A stretch of 8,213 nucleotides of DNA, taken from NCBI GenBank assembly GCA_029862935.1, contig JAOTWK010000141.1, positions 1-8,213 on the forward strand, read 5' to 3'. How positions within the stretch are numbered: the stretch's first letter is position 1; every line of letters begins with the position of its first letter. The position numbers and the translations under genes are program-made. Of this stretch, positions 1-7,380 are shown in pieces. The notes under the pieces are model-generated. The model did no database searches. It was not told the origin of the DNA and worked only from the letters and a program-made list of their open reading frames with translations. Source of the stretch: Gemmatimonadota bacterium (GTDB taxonomy: Bacteria; Gemmatimonadota; Gemmatimonadetes; Gemmatimonadales; GWC2-71-9).

Positions 1-223
1 GCCCCCGGTTCCGCGCCAACTGGATGAGTCGGATGCGAGGGTCGCCTGCGGCTTCCGACTGAACCACGGACGCGGTGCGATCGGTGCTTCCGTCATCGAC
101 GAACACCAATTCCCAGGTCTGCGCCAAGCCCTCGAGGCTTGAGCGGACCGCCTCAGTGAGGAGAGGTACGCTCTCCTCTTCGTTGAACATCGGCACGACC
201 ACGGATACGTGCACGGGATTCAT
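1..223 (-). CDS. Glycosyltransferase family 2, N-terminal part (runs off left edge)
   Basis: The 74 visible residues form the start of a GT-A fold family 2 glycosyltransferase. It begins MNPVHVSVVVPMFNEEES, the classic first beta strand and nucleotide-binding loop, and continues to WELVFVDDGSTDRT, where the VDDGS motif at about residues 45-49 binds the nucleotide sugar. The last residues, IRLIQLARNRG, match the next conserved strand of DPM1/ArnC-like enzymes that move a sugar onto polyprenyl phosphate or a lipid-linked glycan in the cytoplasm. The ATG overlaps the TGA of the upstream deacetylase gene (ATGA), and a GGGAG ribosome site lies 8 nt upstream, so the start is well supported and translation is probably coupled. 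The acceptor-specific half and any C-terminal membrane helices lie outside the window, so substrate is unknown. The family call is firm; the polyprenyl-phosphate subtype is inference. Confidence 0.9.
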   Translation of the reverse strand, partial: MNPVHVSVVVPMFNEEESVPLLTEAVRSSLEGLAQTWELVFVDDGSTDRTASVVQSEAAGDPRIRLIQLARNRG

Positions 224-1233
224 CCGGCCCGCTCCCGGCGCGGCTTCGTAGATCGCCCGGCGCTGTACCGCTGCGCGAATTGAGCCAAGGTGAGCCCGTC
301 GCTGCGGTCTCGTGCATGTTCGAAGAGCCTCTCCATGTCGGCGTAGAGTGCATGGATGCTCTTTGCCGTCGGGAATCTGGGACTGCAGTCCGGCATCAGC
401 TCGGACGAGTGCAACATGAACTCGGCGCACGGGGCATCCGCCGCCAACACTCGATCCAGCAGGGTCGTCAAGATGCGTCCGTTGCGGCCGTCGGGGCGAA
501 GCCAGAATGCCCGAAAGGCGCGGCGAAACAGCGTGGGTGGATGACTGGTCGCTAGGGGGGTAAAGCGCCACAGCGCACCGTTGCGGGGGAGGAGACGGAT
601 CGTGACCGGGACCTCGAGGAGAGGGCAATCGCCCGGGCGTGCGATGTCGTCTCGGTGGACGAAGTACGGGTCCTCTGGAGCAGCACGATAGTCCACGCTG
701 CACCCCGGCTCACCAGTTGCAGGCCAGTGCAGGTGGGGGGTGACGCTGCAGTCTACCCGATAGCCAAGGTCCATCAGGATTGTCGCGTACCGTGTGTCAA
801 GAGCCCAGCGGCCAGCCCGGTGGCTCACCATCTTCACCCCAAAGGTCTCTTCGAGTGTAGCGGTCAGCGTCGCAGCCTTGATCCGCGCAATCTCGTCGGG
901 AAACTCGATGAGGTATGGATGTCGATCCGCGTCGTCGATGCCCAGGGGTCGAACAGGGGGCATGTCCCAGGCATGAGGATGCATTCCGATCTCGCCGGTG
1001 CGGCGGGCCAGGATGTCCCGACCGAGCTCTTGAAAGGCCGGTGCGTGAGCCATTTCCCATGTGGTGAGATATGTGGGAGCCAAGCCGTATCTTTCGCAGA
1101 GTGCCTGGAAGCGCGGCAGATAGGCCGCGTTGCGAGTCGATGCCTTGCGTGGCCTCGCCCAAGCATTATCCCCCTCGGTGTCGATAGTGATCAAGAACGC
1201 TGGGCGCATCTCCGCATCAGATGTCACATCCAC
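220..1233 (-). CDS. Polysaccharide deacetylase-like protein (NodB-type, WalW-like)
   Basis: This 337-residue protein resembles carbohydrate esterase family 4 deacetylases, which remove N- or O-acetyl groups from polysaccharides using a metal held by Asp and His residues. ITIDTEGD at 15-22 corresponds to the first motif (D18, D22). EIGMHPHAWDMPP at 81-93 supplies H85 and H87 in place of the usual HxxxH motif, as in the WalW-like branch (EIGxHxHxW). SHRAGRW at 137-143 matches motif 3, and LHSSEL at 274-279 supplies the late histidine. No signal peptide is visible, so a cytoplasmic location or action on a lipid-linked precursor is possible. The GTG start at 1233 lies 3 nt after the stop of the polymerase/ligase gene and has an AGGA about 10 nt upstream; an ATG at 1209 is an alternative. 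The 3' end overlaps the GT2 start by 4 nt. The family is likely; substrate and activity are inferred from context. Confidence 0.82.
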   Translation of the reverse strand: MDVTSDAEMRPAFLITIDTEGDNAWARPRKASTRNAAYLPRFQALCERYGLAPTYLTTWEMAHAPAFQELGRDILARRTGEIGMHPHAWDMPPVRPLGIDDADRHPYLIEFPDEIARIKAATLTATLEETFGVKMVSHRAGRWALDTRYATILMDLGYRVDCSVTPHLHWPATGEPGCSVDYRAAPEDPYFVHRDDIARPGDCPLLEVPVTIRLLPRNGALWRFTPLATSHPPTLFRRAFRAFWLRPDGRNGRILTTLLDRVLAADAPCAEFMLHSSELMPDCSPRFPTAKSIHALYADMERLFEHARDRSDGLTLAQFAQRYSAGRSTKPRRERAG

Positions 1234-1236
1234 GGT

Positions 1237-2580
1237 TCATTGGTCCTGGGAGAGTCTTGCAGAACGCCGGACCTTACGCTGCGCTGCCGACGGGAGCGCA
1301 GGACGGGCATTGAGCAGTTGGATTAGCAGGATCTGTCCGGCAAAGAGCACGAAGAAGAACCACGCGTTCTGAAACGAGTTGAAGACTCCCATGGTCACGA
1401 ACACGATGAATGCCGCAGTGCCCGCTCTTGCGTAGTTAGCGAACGGGTCGCCCGGCAGTGCACGGTGGAGCGCCCGCCGACTCTCCAACAGCAAGAGCAC
1501 GATGGCAGCGAAAAAGACTACGGCACCGGGCGTCCCAATCTCTGCCCAGACGTTCAAGAACGTGCTGTGGGTATCTTGGTACCGCAGTCCACCCGCCATC
1601 CACGACGGCATGCGCTGTGCGTTTGCCCGTTCGTAATTGTCGATGCCGACGCCAATGAGCGGATGGTCGAGCGCGATGTCCACAGCGATTGCCCAATACT
1701 CGCGGCGCATGCGAATGGACTGATCCTGGCCCTCCCCACTGACAAAAGTCGTCGCGATGCGCTCCTTGAAGTCGGGGGGCGCGGCGACAGAGATGACCAA
1801 TACAGCGAGCGCGGTGGCGCCGAAGATGTACAGCTTCCTCTTACTCAACACCAGCCCAGAAACCGCAAGGACGACCATGGCTAGAAATCCAGCTCGAGAC
1901 TTGGTCAGCACAGTTGCTGCGACGAGAATCACCCCGATGATGGCCCAGAACAGTTTCCACTGCGTTCGTTTGCTGGTGACAAAGAACGCAACCGCAAATG
2001 GCAAATGCATCAGCATGGCCATGGCAACCATGTTGGCGTTTCCAAAAAGGCCGCGCCAGTTTGCCCGCCCCACCGCCTTTGTGGTCCCTGCAAGGTAGAA
2101 CTTGATCGCTCCGATACCCGGGTAAACGGCCATGAGGATCACAAGGACGATCAACAACCAATAGACGCGCGTCCGGGTCGTCGCGACATTCACGGTCACT
2201 ATGTACATCACCGTGAGCTTGGCGACAGTCTGAAATCCTGCAAAGGAGGTGCCAAATGAGATCGACAGCGGGACCGACGCGGCGACGGCGAGGGAGTACA
2301 GGAGAAGAAACAGCCCGGGCCGGCCGCCGAGGACAAGTGAGTGTCGACCCAGCACGATTTCAGTCAGCAGGATCAGGGCTCCCAACGCCATCGCCGGTTG
2401 CTGAAGAGGTAGTGCGTATGAGGTGGCCGAATAACAGAATGCCAGCAGGCTCGCGTAGGCAGCAACATGAATGGACCGATGGACGCTGACACTACGGGCG
2501 CGACGAACGCGTGGCCGCCTGACCGACCATGGTCGGTTCGCGTCGAACACCGGGTGCGCAGGAGAAGTGACGTTCCTCAT
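1237..2580 (-). CDS. O-antigen polymerase/ligase-like membrane protein (Wzy/WaaL family)
   Basis: This 447-residue protein has roughly ten or more hydrophobic segments spread from about residue 38 to 424. It carries signatures of the O-antigen ligase/polymerase superfamily (Wzy_C/RfaL): TKSRAGFLAM at 226-235, a long polar loop, HPLIGVGIDNY at 306-316, and HSTFLNVWAEIGTPG at 338-352. Proteins of this family act at the periplasmic face of the inner membrane, joining lipid-linked repeat units or transferring glycan to a lipid or protein acceptor. Polymerase and ligase cannot be told apart by eye. The first 36 residues are very basic (RRPRVRRARS), consistent with an inside-positive N-terminus. 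The gene follows the amidotransferase after 58 nt and precedes the deacetylase by 3 nt. The ATG at 2580 has only a weak ribosome site. In exosortase-type EPS loci a related protein is proposed as an O-glycosylation ligase; that role here is inference. Confidence 0.85.
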   Translation of the reverse strand: MRNVTSPAHPVFDANRPWSVRRPRVRRARSVSVHRSIHVAAYASLLAFCYSATSYALPLQQPAMALGALILLTEIVLGRHSLVLGGRPGLFLLLYSLAVAASVPLSISFGTSFAGFQTVAKLTVMYIVTVNVATTRTRVYWLLIVLVILMAVYPGIGAIKFYLAGTTKAVGRANWRGLFGNANMVAMAMLMHLPFAVAFFVTSKRTQWKLFWAIIGVILVAATVLTKSRAGFLAMVVLAVSGLVLSKRKLYIFGATALAVLVISVAAPPDFKERIATTFVSGEGQDQSIRMRREYWAIAVDIALDHPLIGVGIDNYERANAQRMPSWMAGGLRYQDTHSTFLNVWAEIGTPGAVVFFAAIVLLLLESRRALHRALPGDPFANYARAGTAAFIVFVTMGVFNSFQNAWFFFVLFAGQILLIQLLNARPALPSAAQRKVRRSARLSQDQ

Positions 2581-2638
2581 CGACCCAACTCAAGCGACCT
2601 GTTTCTGACACACAGACGTGATGGGGCTGCACGAATCG

Positions 2639-4510
2639 TCAGACACATGACGATTTGCCGGTTCGCCGGCGCGCGAGCCATCGTTCGAGTACTAGCAGGC
2701 GCCAAAGTGTCTCCGAGTGGTCTCGACGTGCAGAGCGGTGCTCGTGCACGAGACGCGCGACATTCGGCATCTCGAGGTAGCGTCTCACCTCGGCGCCAGG
2801 CGCGAGCAACTCCCCTACCAACTCATGTAACTCCTGTCGCATCCATGCCTTGATCGGAACGCTGAATCCGCGCTTCGGTCGATGCAGGACTTCACGTGGC
2901 AGGTATCGCTCAGCGAGGCGTTTCAGGAGCCACTTGCCGGTCCGTCCCTGGATGCGCCAGTCTGAAGGCAAGCGCGAAGCGAACTCGACGATCCGATGGT
3001 CCAGAATGGGCACACGTGCTTCCAGTGAGTGCACCATGCTCATGCGGTCGACTTTCGTCAGGATGTCGTCAGGAAGGTAGCTGACGGTATCAACGTACTG
3101 GAGTCGCGCGGGGTACGGCAGTGCCGCCGCCGCCTCGAATTCGGCTCGAAACAGGCGGTGACGCGGAGTAGCCCACGACCTGAGCCCCTTCCGGAGGAGT
3201 CCACCCCGCTCGGCGTCGAGTTCCTCTGCCACGTGGAGGCTGTAGCGGTCATCACGACCGGCTGCCAGGGCCCGCAGTCGATTCACGCCGAACGCGCCGG
3301 CCGGCAGCAGCGATGCGGGAGCACCCAGGGCGACCGTCCGAAGCGCACCGGGAACCCGGTCGATCCAGGCCCAGGCAGCATCGTGCAGGTATCGATCGTA
3401 TCCGGCGAAGAGCTCATCACCCCCGTCGCCGGACAGCGCAACCGTGACCTGTGTTCGCGCCAGCTGGCTCACGAAGTAGGTAGGGATAGCACTGTCATCG
3501 CCGAACGGCTCTCCAAACGCATCAATCAGCCGATCCAAGATCTTGCAGTCTTCGGGGCCAAGCACGAGTTCATGGTGGTCGGTCCCGTACCGGTCGGCAA
3601 CCATCCGTGCATAGGGAAGCTCATCGTCGCCGTCAAAGCCGACAGAGAAGGTAGCGAGCGGGCCAGTGGCGCCCTCGGCGGCAAGTGCAACCACCAAGCT
3701 CGAATCGACGCCCCCGCTCAAGAACGCCCCTAACGGAACGTCAGCCACGAGACGGTCGTGCACCGCGGTCCGCAATAGGCCATCCAGCTCTTCCAGAGCG
3801 CTCTCGACCGACGAAGGAGCTGGCCCAGGTGTCCTGGGCAGACCCCAGTAGCTGCTGATCTCGATCTCACCCGCATGAGACGTCAGCACACTGGCGGGCG
3901 GCAGCTTCCGGTAGCCCTCATAGATGCTCCGGGGGGTGCGTACATAGCCGAGCGCGAGGTAGTCTGCGAGGCCCTCCAGATCGATCTCTGGGGTTTCTGT
4001 TTGGCCCTCCACAAGCGCGCCGAGCTCAGAAGCGAAGGTCAAAGCTGAAACGTCCTGCCGGTAGTGCAGAGGTTTGATGCCGAGACGGTCACGCACCAGG
4101 TGCAGCGATTCCTGCTCCGCATCCCACAGAGCGAACGCAAACATCCCGATGAGCCGATGGACAAGTTGGATCCCCTCATCCTCGTAGAGGTGTACGAGTA
4201 CCTCTGTGTCCGAGTCGCTCTTGAACTTGTGACCGCGGCGGACGAGGTCCCGGCGGAGACTACGGTAGTTGTAGATCTCACCGTTGTACACGACCCTGAC
4301 CGATCCCGACTCGTTCTCCATTGGCATTCGGCCTCCGGCGAGGTCGATGATCTTCAGACGCCGAGAGCCAAGTGCGACGGTTGTGCCCACAAAGTAGCCC
4401 TCCTCGTCCGGTCCCCGGTGTACCAGGCACGCCGTCATCCGACGCACTGTTCGCTCCAGATGTTCGGATGAGGCGGATGGACCCGTGTGGATCCCAGCAA
4501 ATCCACACAT
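2639..4510 (-). CDS. asnB: Asparagine synthetase B-like glutamine amidotransferase of an EPS cluster
   Basis: This 623-residue enzyme has both halves of class II glutamine amidotransferases. The N-terminal glutaminase has Cys2 exposed after Met removal (MCGFAGI), R50, YNGEIYN at 75-81 and SDSDTEV at 98-104, which bind and hydrolyse glutamine. The C-terminal synthetase has the ATP pyrophosphatase loop LSGGVDSS at 264-271, LSGDGGDELFAGYDRY at 359-374, and DDILTKVDRMSMVHSLEARVP at about 481-501. All key residues expected for ammonia release, channelling and adenylation appear present. Length and C-terminus (HSETLWRLLVLERWL) fit the amidotransferases that travel with exosortase/EPS loci rather than housekeeping AsnB of about 550 residues. 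The true product may be an amidated sugar acid or peptide-like substituent rather than free asparagine. The ATG is 3 nt after the GT4 stop, with GGAGG about 11 nt upstream. Family is secure; substrate is unknown. Confidence 0.93.
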   Translation of the reverse strand: MCGFAGIHTGPSASSEHLERTVRRMTACLVHRGPDEEGYFVGTTVALGSRRLKIIDLAGGRMPMENESGSVRVVYNGEIYNYRSLRRDLVRRGHKFKSDSDTEVLVHLYEDEGIQLVHRLIGMFAFALWDAEQESLHLVRDRLGIKPLHYRQDVSALTFASELGALVEGQTETPEIDLEGLADYLALGYVRTPRSIYEGYRKLPPASVLTSHAGEIEISSYWGLPRTPGPAPSSVESALEELDGLLRTAVHDRLVADVPLGAFLSGGVDSSLVVALAAEGATGPLATFSVGFDGDDELPYARMVADRYGTDHHELVLGPEDCKILDRLIDAFGEPFGDDSAIPTYFVSQLARTQVTVALSGDGGDELFAGYDRYLHDAAWAWIDRVPGALRTVALGAPASLLPAGAFGVNRLRALAAGRDDRYSLHVAEELDAERGGLLRKGLRSWATPRHRLFRAEFEAAAALPYPARLQYVDTVSYLPDDILTKVDRMSMVHSLEARVPILDHRIVEFASRLPSDWRIQGRTGKWLLKRLAERYLPREVLHRPKRGFSVPIKAWMRQELHELVGELLAPGAEVRRYLEMPNVARLVHEHRSARRDHSETLWRLLVLERWLARRRTGKSSCV

Positions 4511-4513
4511 CGA

Positions 4514-5668
4514 CTACCCCGCCTCCACGGTCACGATGTTGTCAGTCGGTCTCGAAACGCTCCCTGATCCCAGGAGTCTCGTGTACAGTTCTCTGATGGC
4601 CGCTACCATCCGGGGCATTGCGAACTCCTGGACACGGATCCGAGCCGCTTCTGAGAGACTAATGCAGCGCTGGGGATTGCGCAGCAACGAATCGATTGCC
4701 TCTGCAAGCGCCATCGCATTCTGTGGTGGGACCAATAGGGCCTCATGCTCATTGCGAACGGCGTCTGGGATCCCACCGACTTCCGTCGCAACGACAGGGC
4801 AGCCCACTGCCATGTACTCGAGCAGTGCATTTGGGAGACCTTCGTAATAGGACGGCATCACAGCCACGTCGAAAGTCGGTAGAAGTGGTCGCACGTCGGG
4901 GATCTCGCCCATGAACAGCACGCGGGACCTGATTCCGAGGCGCTCCGCGAGCCGCAGCAGGTCTCCTCGGCACTCACCGTCTCCCACCAGTGCCAACTCC
5001 AGGCCAGGCCAACGATCTGCGAGGGCCGCGGTGGCATGCAACAGAACCTCATGTCCTTTGACGGGATGCAGGCGGCCTACGGCGCCTATTCGGCGGCGGG
5101 CATCAGGCCGGAACCGGTTCATGTCGCGATGCCACCGGAATCCTGCGAATCGTTCGAGCTCGATCCCGTTGGGGACAACCACAGCCTTGCGCCGTGGGAG
5201 AAAGCCCGTCCCCGTAAGCCGCACTTCAATTGTTGAAGAGTTGAGCACCACAGCGTCTGCAAGCCGGTACGAGCACCACTCCCCCCAACGGTGCACTCGC
5301 CTTGCACTTCGTCGTTCGTAGCGTCGGCTAACCACCAGTCTTGGCCGAAGATTCAGGGAGCACGCGGCGGCACACATGACGTTCGCATAGAAATCCTGAG
5401 CGTGCACCAAGTCGAACCCGGCACGTCGAATGTCGACCGCAAGACGGGCAATCTGCCGGAGACCGTTAGGACGGTAGAATCCTCGAAGGGGGTAGGCTCG
5501 GATACGCTCCCGTGGTACGTGAAGCTGCTCGAGTAGGGGCCCGAAGCGATGGCATGCGACATGGATCTCGAAATCCGAGTCCTCAACAAGCGCGTTCGCA
5601 AGGTGAACCAGTTGAGTCTCAGTGCCGCCCCGTTCGAGATGGTTCACGAACAACAGAACTCGTGGCAC
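4514..5668 (-). CDS. Glycosyltransferase family 4 (GT-B fold)
   Basis: This 384-residue cytoplasmic glycosyltransferase starts MPRVLLFVNHLERGGTETQ. The GGTETQ at 14-19 is the acceptor-side glycine loop typical of GT4 enzymes, and DLVHAQDFYANV at 86-97 provides the conserved His. The C-terminal nucleotide-sugar domain shows VVPNGIELERF at 164-174, GRLHPVKGHE at 198-207, VGDGE at 228-232, and the EX7E motif EGLPNALLE at 276-284 followed by GCPVVATEVGGIPD. These are features of retaining enzymes that use UDP- or GDP-sugars. The reading frame stays open upstream to 6130, but that part lies inside the GT39 gene and does not look like protein. The chosen GTG at 5668 is 1 nt after the GT39 stop and has AAGGAG 10 nt upstream. 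Sugar specificity cannot be read from sequence. It probably adds one residue of the EPS repeat. Confidence 0.94.
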   Translation of the reverse strand: MPRVLLFVNHLERGGTETQLVHLANALVEDSDFEIHVACHRFGPLLEQLHVPRERIRAYPLRGFYRPNGLRQIARLAVDIRRAGFDLVHAQDFYANVMCAAACSLNLRPRLVVSRRYERRSARRVHRWGEWCSYRLADAVVLNSSTIEVRLTGTGFLPRRKAVVVPNGIELERFAGFRWHRDMNRFRPDARRRIGAVGRLHPVKGHEVLLHATAALADRWPGLELALVGDGECRGDLLRLAERLGIRSRVLFMGEIPDVRPLLPTFDVAVMPSYYEGLPNALLEYMAVGCPVVATEVGGIPDAVRNEHEALLVPPQNAMALAEAIDSLLRNPQRCISLSEAARIRVQEFAMPRMVAAIRELYTRLLGSGSVSRPTDNIVTVEAG

Positions 5669-5669
5669 G

Positions 5670-7118
5670 TCAGGAGGTCTCCTTGCCGGTGCCCGTGCGG
5701 TCGAGGTAGGAGAGTTCGGGCTGCGTACATCGATACACGATGACGTCGTCGCGCTTGTAGTCGAGGCGGGGCACCCCGAAGAAACGCTCCATCGTGCAAT
5801 GAGCACGAACCCAGGCATTGGCGGGGCCAAGGTCCCTTTCGTTGAATCCCCCTCGCTGCTGGCGGATCTCAAGCACCCACATCGCAGCCCGCCCTTCTTC
5901 CCCGACGCCGGTGGCGAGTGCCGCGGCCAACGCATCGGGATCGCGGTCAAGCCATCGAACGTCGTGACTCGGGAGGTAATGCTGGAAAGCGTACGGCTGG
6001 TCTGCGAGCACCCAATCGGAGACGTGAGAGTGACTCTCAACATACGCGGCGGCCCCCCGGATGTCCGGCCGAGTGCCGGTCTGATAATGCGACCACAATC
6101 GAGGCGCTCCGTCCAAGAGGACCACCGCAAGGCATGCCCCGACGGTCGCAGCTCTCACTCGCGTGCTCGGTATTGCCGTGTCGAGCCGGGAGAAAAACAC
6201 GCCCGACCAGATGAACAGAATCGGCGTCACGGCGTACAGATACGCGTTCGATACGGGCACCACGTAGGACACGACCATGATGAACACCAGTGGGACCAGC
6301 ACCGCGCTCGTCAGGCCCATCCAGACCCCCGGCCTCAGAACCGTCCGCGCGAGGAGCGCTCCCGCGATGGAGAAGATCAGCAGCGAAAGTGACAACCCAT
6401 CAGCATAGCTCAAGATTAACAACGGCCCTTGATGTCCCCACGCATGATCCGCCCGATACCAGCGAAGCAGGATGGGGCCGAGGTACCACGCGACGGAGAA
6501 GAGGAAGATCGCGAGCACCACGGCCAAGAATGCCGCGCGCCAGGGCGTAGGCCGTCGTCCCCAACGCAGCTCGCGGAGGTAGGTCCCGAGTTCCCAGATG
6601 CCGACTCCTCCGATGGGGAGCGCTGCGGAGGGGTGGGCCAAGATCGCCATCGCGGCACTCACCACTGCGATCGCTGTCCAACGAGGGCGATGCACCTGCA
6701 CTGCGCGGATCAGCGCCACCACAGCGACCGTCGTGAGCAGGAATACCAGTGTGTAGTACCGGGCGAACTGAGACCAGTAGATATGCCAGCCGTTCACGGT
6801 GAGCAGAGCGGCTGCATACAAGCCGGCTCGGCGATCAGCGAGGGTAGTCGTTCCCCAATACAGCGTGGGAATCGCCGCGACTCCGAAGATCATTGGCAGA
6901 ATTCGAAGGCCCAACTCGTCGAGTGCTGTCCAGGAACCGATCAGGTAGTAGTTCAGGAGGAAGAGCAGGGGTTTCGGGCCGACAAGGCTGGTACGGCTCA
7001 CAGAATCTCGGAGCGTGAATACCTCATCGCCCGAGAGACCCCAGGCGCCGAGTCGGTAACCTCGCAATGCGAGACCGAGCACGGTTAGCCCAAGGACCCC
7101 CCACAGAGCGGGGGCCAT
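5670..7118 (-). CDS. GT39/PMT-like integral membrane glycosyltransferase
   Basis: With the ATG at 7118 this is a 482-residue polytopic membrane protein of the ArnT/PMT_2 group, which moves sugars from polyprenyl-phosphate donors on the periplasmic side. The first helix (residues 4-20) is followed by YRLGAWGLSGDEVFTLR, where the Asp-Glu pair D31-E32 in the first periplasmic loop is the family's catalytic acid site. GWHIYWSQFARYYTLVFLLTT at about 110-130 matches the family's second signature. About ten hydrophobic segments extend to residue 335. The last ~145 residues form a soluble, probably periplasmic domain (YVESHSHVSDWVLADQP and onward). The frame is open upstream to an ATG at 7262, and a GTG at 7178 has GGGGGAG 13 nt before it. 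The 7262 start has no ribosome site and would translate a perfect palindrome, so a downstream start is preferred. Family is confident; donor sugar and acceptor are unknown. Confidence 0.88.
   Translation of the reverse strand: MAPALWGVLGLTVLGLALRGYRLGAWGLSGDEVFTLRDSVSRTSLVGPKPLLFLLNYYLIGSWTALDELGLRILPMIFGVAAIPTLYWGTTTLADRRAGLYAAALLTVNGWHIYWSQFARYYTLVFLLTTVAVVALIRAVQVHRPRWTAIAVVSAAMAILAHPSAALPIGGVGIWELGTYLRELRWGRRPTPWRAAFLAVVLAIFLFSVAWYLGPILLRWYRADHAWGHQGPLLILSYADGLSLSLLIFSIAGALLARTVLRPGVWMGLTSAVLVPLVFIMVVSYVVPVSNAYLYAVTPILFIWSGVFFSRLDTAIPSTRVRAATVGACLAVVLLDGAPRLWSHYQTGTRPDIRGAAAYVESHSHVSDWVLADQPYAFQHYLPSHDVRWLDRDPDALAAALATGVGEEGRAAMWVLEIRQQRGGFNERDLGPANAWVRAHCTMERFFGVPRLDYKRDDVIVYRCTQPELSYLDRTGTGKETS
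5672..5684 (-). promoter_or_regulatory. Ribosome binding site of the GT4 gene inside a short palindrome
   Basis: On the minus strand the sequence AAGGAGACCTCCTGAC precedes the GTG of the GT4 gene. AAGGAG is a strong Shine-Dalgarno site 10 nt before the start codon and decides this start. The same bases form AGGAG-AC-CTCCT, a self-complementary element whose second arm runs into the TGA stop of the GT39 gene. A two-base loop is tight, so the hairpin may be weak. If it forms, ribosomes finishing GT39 would open it, which would fit translational coupling. Confidence 0.6.
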
Positions 7119-7202
7119 GCGGCTCAGAGTTCCTGATCTAGTCTTGCCGTTCGAGGCAGGGCTATCGATTCCCGTCACGTCCGTACGCACACTCCCCCGG
7201 GT

Positions 7203-7232
7203 AGGCCAACGCGCTGCGCAGCGCGTTGGCCT
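7203..7232. repeat. Perfect 30-bp palindrome (15-bp arms, no spacer)
   Basis: The left arm AGGCCAACGCGCTGC is followed directly by its exact reverse complement GCAGCGCGTTGGCCT. The flanking bases (T at 7202, G at 7233) do not pair on DNA. As RNA it would fold into a very stable GC-rich hairpin with a small loop of the central bases. No T tract follows on either strand, so it is not a standard terminator. It lies 85 nt upstream of the preferred GT39 start and downstream of the exosortase relict. It could be a REP-like element, an mRNA-processing or stabilising hairpin, or a binding site for a dimeric protein. I saw no second copy in the window. Confidence 0.9.
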
Positions 7233-7327
7233 GTGACTGGTGGTCTCCGGATCCTCGCACATGCACAGGGCGTGCTAAGCATGAGGGGCTGGCGCCGGCT
7301 TCCCACGACGATCATGTCGAAATCACA

Positions 7328-7345
7328 TGTTGCGTTGACGCAACA
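7328..7345. repeat. Inverted repeat with 8-bp arms and 2-bp centre
   Basis: TGTTGCGT and ACGCAACA flank a central TG, giving an 18-bp nearly perfect dyad typical in size of operators for dimeric helix-turn-helix regulators. It lies in the gene-poor segment about 210 bp before the preferred GT39 start. No promoter could be recognised next to it, so an operator role is only a possibility. Confidence 0.5.
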
Positions 7346-7380
7346 CCCATCGGCCTGTGTGCCGGGTGCCGACATTCTTG

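Noticed and set aside
655..1326. 223-codon plus-strand open frame
   Set aside because: It lies opposite the deacetylase gene, shows no domain-like pattern, is rich in Arg, Cys and His, and is a typical antisense shadow in GC-rich DNA.
3029..3733. 234-codon plus-strand open frame
   Set aside because: It runs opposite the amidotransferase catalytic domain and has no independent coding signal.
5669..6130. N-terminal extension of the GT4 frame by 154 codons
   Set aside because: This part overlaps the GT39 coding sequence, is rich in Ser, Arg and Pro, and shows no family similarity. The GTG at 5668 with AAGGAG starts exactly at the expected GT4 N-terminus.
5622..6392. 256-codon plus-strand open frame
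   Set aside because: It is antisense to the GT39 and GT4 genes, whose motifs are clear on the minus strand; its translation is low-complexity and Arg/Pro-rich with no recognisable fold.
7203..7232. Integron attC site or rho-independent terminator
   Set aside because: The arms end in AAC/GTT-like bases but lack attC consensus boxes, extrahelical bases and a spacer. No T tract follows on either strand.
7119..7262. 48-codon N-terminal extension of the GT39 protein
   Set aside because: It is hydrophilic, begins without a ribosome site and reads through the 30-bp palindrome. The family normally begins just before the first membrane helix; a partial extension to the GTG at 7178 remains possible.
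7335..7363. Plus-strand promoter with TTGACG as -35 box
   Set aside because: TTGACG is part of the inverted repeat, no -10-like hexamer occurs 16-18 bp downstream (TGTGCC), and no plus-strand gene follows.
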